DNA from: Planctomycetaceae bacterium | GTDB lineage: Bacteria > Planctomycetota > Planctomycetia > Planctomycetales > Planctomycetaceae | Assembly: GCA_003503535.1 (NCBI GenBank) | Contig: DOCI01000209.1 | Span: 23,300 to 30,867, forward strand | Length of the DNA: 7,568 nt | Direction: 5' to 3' | Shown here: positions 6,391 through 7,568 of the stretch, one piece after another | How positions within the stretch are numbered: the stretch's first letter is position 1 | Layout of the letters: each line of letters begins with the position of its first letter | The notes under the pieces: generated by a model | The model's input: the letters and a program-made list of their open reading frames with translations, nothing else | Databases searched by the model: none | What the model was told of the DNA's origin: nothing | Program-made: the position numbers and the translations under genes

Positions 6391-7365
6391 ATGACCAATA
6401 CAAAACATTTTCTTCAATTCCTGATGCTGATGAGCATTGTTTATTCGGGAACTGTTTCAGAAGTCTCCGCAGATGACAAAAGTCCGAGCACTGGTTTTCA
6501 GTTGCAGGACATTGAAGGTGACCACCTGGATGTCACTTACAATGGCAAGCCGGTCGGGAGATACATGTATGATCTCGATCTCTCCAGCGATGAGAAACGC
6601 CATGAAACTTACAAGCCATTTTTGCATGTTATGAATCCCACAGGAGAGGCTCCGATTACCAAAGGAGCAGGCGGGCAGTTTACTCATCATCGAGGGATCT
6701 TTCGCGGCTGGGCGAAGCTCAAATTGAACAATGAGCAATACGATACCTGGCACATGAAAAAAGTAGTGCAGGAACATGTTCGTTTCACGGGCAATCAATC
6801 CAATGCTGAAGAAGCGGCTTTCACATCCGTCATTTTGTATCGTACAGATGATGGCAAGGCTCTCTTCGAAGAAGATCGCACGATGAGCTTCAAGACGCCT
6901 CCCCAAGGTGGTTTTGCAATGATTGATGTGACATCGATTGTCAAAGCAACACAGGGCAAGCTCACTCTCGATGGCGATCCCGAACATGCCGGTTTACAGT
7001 TTCGGCCTGCCAATGAGGTCGAAAAATCTAAGACCAGATACTGTTTCCCAAAAGAGAATGCCGATCCTAAAAAAGATCGGGATTATCCCTGGGTTGCAGA
7101 GTCCTTTGTCGTCGAAGGCAAGCAATACAATGTGATCTACCTCAATCATCCACAGAATACGAAAGGGGCGATCTTCTCAGCCTATCGAGACTACGGGCGC
7201 TTCGGAGCCTGGTTTAAGACCGACATCCCAGAGGGGGCATCGGACACCACTCAGGTTCGCTTCGTAATTACGGAAGGGGAGATGCCCACACCGGAATTTA
7301 TCCAGCAACAATACAATACCTACACCGGGAGCGACGCGCCCGTTCCGAGTGTAACCATTCAATAA
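6391..7365 (+). CDS. Secreted DUF6807 ('PmoA') family protein
   Basis: The protein has 324 residues with a Sec signal peptide (residues 1-27, hydrophobic core FLQFLMLMSIVYSG, likely cleavage after VSA). The ATG at 6391 has only a weak purine-rich AGAG upstream. Family landmarks are the KPFLHVMNPTGEAPIT stretch at 75-90, GGQFTHHRGIFRGW with paired His at 99-100, DPEHAGLQFRP at 196-206, and a C-terminal YLNHPQN...YGRFGAWF region at 240-265. The His pair and the acidic-His motif could form a metal or sugar site. The old family label 'methane oxygenase PmoA' is misleading: there are no membrane helices beyond the signal and no resemblance to particulate methane monooxygenase. Members are common in planctomycetes and often lie near Gfo/Idh/MocA genes, as here, which points to carbohydrate metabolism, but the reaction is not established. 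A probable operator lies upstream and the next gene follows after about 56 bases, so the two likely form an operon. Confidence 0.9.
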   Translation: MTNTKHFLQFLMLMSIVYSGTVSEVSADDKSPSTGFQLQDIEGDHLDVTYNGKPVGRYMYDLDLSSDEKRHETYKPFLHVMNPTGEAPITKGAGGQFTHHRGIFRGWAKLKLNNEQYDTWHMKKVVQEHVRFTGNQSNAEEAAFTSVILYRTDDGKALFEEDRTMSFKTPPQGGFAMIDVTSIVKATQGKLTLDGDPEHAGLQFRPANEVEKSKTRYCFPKENADPKKDRDYPWVAESFVVEGKQYNVIYLNHPQNTKGAIFSAYRDYGRFGAWFKTDIPEGASDTTQVRFVITEGEMPTPEFIQQQYNTYTGSDAPVPSVTIQ

Positions 7366-7383
7366 TCTCAAACACGCCACAGC

Positions 7384-7395
7384 TTGAAATTTCAA
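7384..7395. promoter_or_regulatory. 12-base perfect palindrome before the Gfo/Idh gene
   Basis: TTGAAATTTCAA is fully self-complementary and lies 27 bases before the Gfo/Idh ATG, upstream of its ribosome binding site. It shares the TTGAAAT core with the direct repeats at 6314-6323 and 6360-6369. It could be a second binding site of the same regulator; as RNA it would lack a loop and make a poor hairpin. Confidence 0.35.
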
Positions 7396-7421
7396 CGTTA
7401 ACTTCGCAGGGATGAATGAAT

Positions 7422-7568
7422 ATGAATTCGAAACTGAATCGACGCGATGCGATCAAAGCTACTGCAGCACTGACCGCAGGTCTGTATCTCGGAACTCAAA
7501 CGAAATCGAATTTTGCTCTCAGTGCGAATGATAAGATTAACATAGCCTGCATCGGTGTCGGTGGTCGA
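7422..7568 (+). CDS. Gfo/Idh/MocA family oxidoreductase, N-terminal part, Tat-exported
   Basis: Only the first 49 codons lie in the window; the gene continues past the right edge. The product opens with a twin-arginine signal (LNRRDAIK at 5-12, then a run of Ala, Leu and Gly) and reaches a Rossmann beta-strand and glycine loop, INIACIGVGGR at 39-49, typical of NAD(P)-binding Gfo/Idh/MocA enzymes. An AGGG at 7408-7411 is the ribosome binding site; an in-frame ATG at 7416 is an equally possible start that adds two residues. Family members oxidise or reduce sugars and cyclitols. Export through Tat implies that the cofactor is bound before transport, as known for glucose-fructose oxidoreductase. 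It follows the DUF6807 gene by 56 bases on the same strand and is probably its operon partner. The exact substrate cannot be judged from this fragment. Confidence 0.85.
   Translation, partial: MNSKLNRRDAIKATAALTAGLYLGTQTKSNFALSANDKINIACIGVGGR

Noticed and set aside
6391..7365. Methane monooxygenase subunit suggested by the family label 'PmoA'
   Set aside because: The protein is soluble and secreted, lacks the membrane helices of particulate methane monooxygenase, and no pmoB or pmoC is nearby.

Overview
The window looks like chromosomal DNA of a planctomycete of roughly balanced base composition, perhaps from the Gimesia/Planctomycetaceae side of the phylum (genus is a guess). The clearest reason is a protein that joins a planctomycete-type cytochrome c domain to DUF1549 and DUF1553, followed at once by a DUF1501 protein; this pair is a hallmark of the phylum. 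Tat-exported dipeptidase-like, DUF6807 ('PmoA') and Gfo/Idh/MocA proteins fit the same picture.

Layout. Positions 1-580 are non-coding or nearly so and hold a cluster of stem-loops, including copy 1 of a 38-base repeat. Positions 581-4499 (+) are a two-gene operon: a Sec-exported protein with two CxxCH haem motifs, and a Tat-exported DUF1501 protein. Positions 4500-4669 are a convergent gap with a hairpin terminator candidate and copy 2 of the repeat. Positions 4670-6013 (-) encode a Tat-exported protein of the peptidase M19 (membrane dipeptidase) fold in which several expected active-site residues are replaced. Positions 6014-6390 are a divergent control region with a perfect 18-base palindrome. 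Positions 6391-7365 (+) encode a secreted DUF6807 protein, followed by the first 49 codons of a Tat-exported Gfo/Idh/MocA oxidoreductase that runs off the right edge.

All five proteins appear to be exported, so the window is a set of envelope enzymes. The cytochrome/DUF1501 pair probably works together on an unknown substrate. The DUF6807/Gfo-Idh pair is probably a carbohydrate-related operon under its own operator. The M19-like gene stands alone on the opposite strand and may or may not be linked to either.

No RNA gene, CRISPR array, transposase, phage gene or defence system is visible. The observations most worth a second look are the altered active site of the M19-like protein, the repeat and stem-loop cluster on either side of the cytochrome/DUF1501 operon, and the palindromes in front of the DUF6807 and Gfo/Idh genes.
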